A stretch of DNA of 64,000 bases from Kudoa neothunni. Taxonomy: Eukaryota > Cnidaria. The DNA is taken from contig OZ199838.1 of NCBI GenBank assembly GCA_964304625.1, forward strand, positions 4,340,001 to 4,404,000, read 5' to 3'. Position numbers and translations under genes: made by a program. Every line of letters begins with the position of its first letter. Positions within the stretch are counted from its first letter, which is position 1. Shown here piece after piece: positions 63,701-64,000 of the stretch. The notes below the pieces were generated by a model. The model was not told where the DNA came from, did no database searches, and saw nothing but the letters and a program-made list of their open reading frames with translations.

Positions 63701-64000
63701 TTTTGACTGCCTTAAAAAACCCGCTTCTAATGAAATAGAAAATAGTATCGTGGGAAAGTTTGTATTCGTTAATGAGTGAGTTGATCGAAGGTATTTCACC
63801 GTAATCTTTCACATTGAGATAGGCGGATAAAAATCGACCATATTGAATCAGTGTGTGATGGCATTGGTCGTACAGATTACCAAGCATTTTCAGATGTAGT
63901 TCCGATGTTTTCTCACCAAAAATAATGATAGATTGTTGTTGAGCAATCAATATATACAATGGAACGGCCAAGTTGTTGGTGACAAGAGCATTTTTTAGAC
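57792..64000 (-). CDS. THOC2: THOC2, THO complex scaffold subunit, C-terminal half
   Basis: THOC2 is the large scaffold of THO/TREX, which couples transcription to mRNA export. Exons are 63308 to beyond the right edge, 59124-59608, 58240-59074, 58074-58189 and 57792-58001; the visible 778 codons close exactly in frame. Matches by eye include LYDQCHHTLIQYGRFL, YPRCVFSISDAVFTAHF, FGRFLNTLLEVVMSWHSD, YEQYRLVVFKWHSRMTK, then RSGEYYQIRNTILLLTKII and QRPDLYALALSYTG, all clear THOC2 blocks. The tail is Ser/Thr/Asn-rich with a short Gln run (QQQQQQQ), replacing the Lys/Glu-rich vertebrate tail. Introns are 49, 50 and 72 nt except one of 3.7 kb (59609-63307). The N-terminal half lies outside the window. 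Confidence 0.95.
59609..63307 (-). other. 3.7 kb THOC2 intron
   Basis: Donor GTATTTT at 63307 and acceptor TTTCAG at 59609 join CCTAAAA to ATGCGAAT in phase, giving PKNANTYFYQLC across the junction. Inside, the only supported feature is R1 copy 5 (62285-62470); the rest is AT-rich without exons. The small ORF at 61523-61720 has no family likeness. Confidence 0.8.
62285..62470 (-). repeat. R1 interspersed repeat, copy 5, inside a THOC2 intron
   Basis: On the minus strand it shows GGTAAATACCAATCCGGTG, TTACTAGTTTTGAC and GGGATTAAAAATG then CCGTGTATGTG, matching the R1 order. It is the most diverged of the five copies. Confidence 0.5.

Noticed and set aside
1-64000. Search for retrovirus-like, Polinton-like, CRISPR, rRNA or clear stand-alone tRNA loci
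   Set aside because: No reverse transcriptase, capsid, protein-primed polymerase, spaced direct-repeat array or rRNA stretch was recognised by eye; the only tRNA-like signal is the SINE-like head at 5.1 kb.

Overview
The window is nuclear DNA from a small-genome, strongly AT-rich invertebrate animal. The evidence is spliced metazoan housekeeping genes (THO complex, ESCRT-III, exocyst, TRAPP and tubulin-folding subunits), a membrane collagen with a SUEL-type lectin domain, and ordinary use of TAA, TAG and TGA as stops. Most introns are only about 37 to 77 nt, GT..AG, often with a plain TAG or AAG acceptor. I cannot fix the phylum. No bacterial operon, CRISPR array, rRNA gene, retrovirus-like or Polinton-like element was seen.

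Layout. 1-2.7 kb, minus strand: the 5' part of exocyst subunit EXOC3, preceded in tandem by a transmembrane collagen/lectin gene. 2.7-7.7 kb: gene-free, with a hAT-type MITE, a GC-richer tRNA-headed SINE-like segment and an inverted pair of a roughly 230 bp repeat (called R1). 7.7-8.8 kb, minus: complete eight-exon acyl-protein thioesterase. 8.8-13.9 kb: gene-poor, with one R1 copy and a decayed hAT transposon. 13.9-14.7 kb, plus: an acyl-carrier-protein-like gene without the phosphopantetheine serine. 15.05-18.5 kb: two different pogo/Tigger transposons 39 bp apart. 20.5-20.9 kb, minus: a small unknown gene, divergent from TBCD. 21.0-37.6 kb, plus: TBCD (tubulin-folding cofactor D), with introns swollen by a second hAT copy and an R1 copy. 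38.3-48.1 kb, plus: TRAPPC8. 50.6-51.9 kb, minus: transaldolase. 53-55.5 kb: a doubtful small ORF, a third hAT relic and a second SINE-like copy. 55.6-56.4 kb, plus: HINT3. 56.6-57.6 kb, minus: CHMP5. 57.8 kb to the right edge, minus: the 3' half of THOC2.

The genes are general cell machinery rather than a pathway cluster: exocyst and TRAPP (vesicle tethering), CHMP5 (ESCRT-III), THOC2 (mRNA export), TBCD (tubulin folding), transaldolase (pentose phosphate pathway), a thioesterase (protein depalmitoylation) and HINT3 (nucleotide hydrolysis). Exon models for the thioesterase, HINT3, CHMP5, THOC2 and the ACP-like gene close exactly in frame. EXOC3, the lectin gene and TBCD each need a one-base frame change, two of them at homopolymer runs, which points to assembly indels as much as to biology. 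All family assignments come from remembered family sequences compared by eye; no database search was run.
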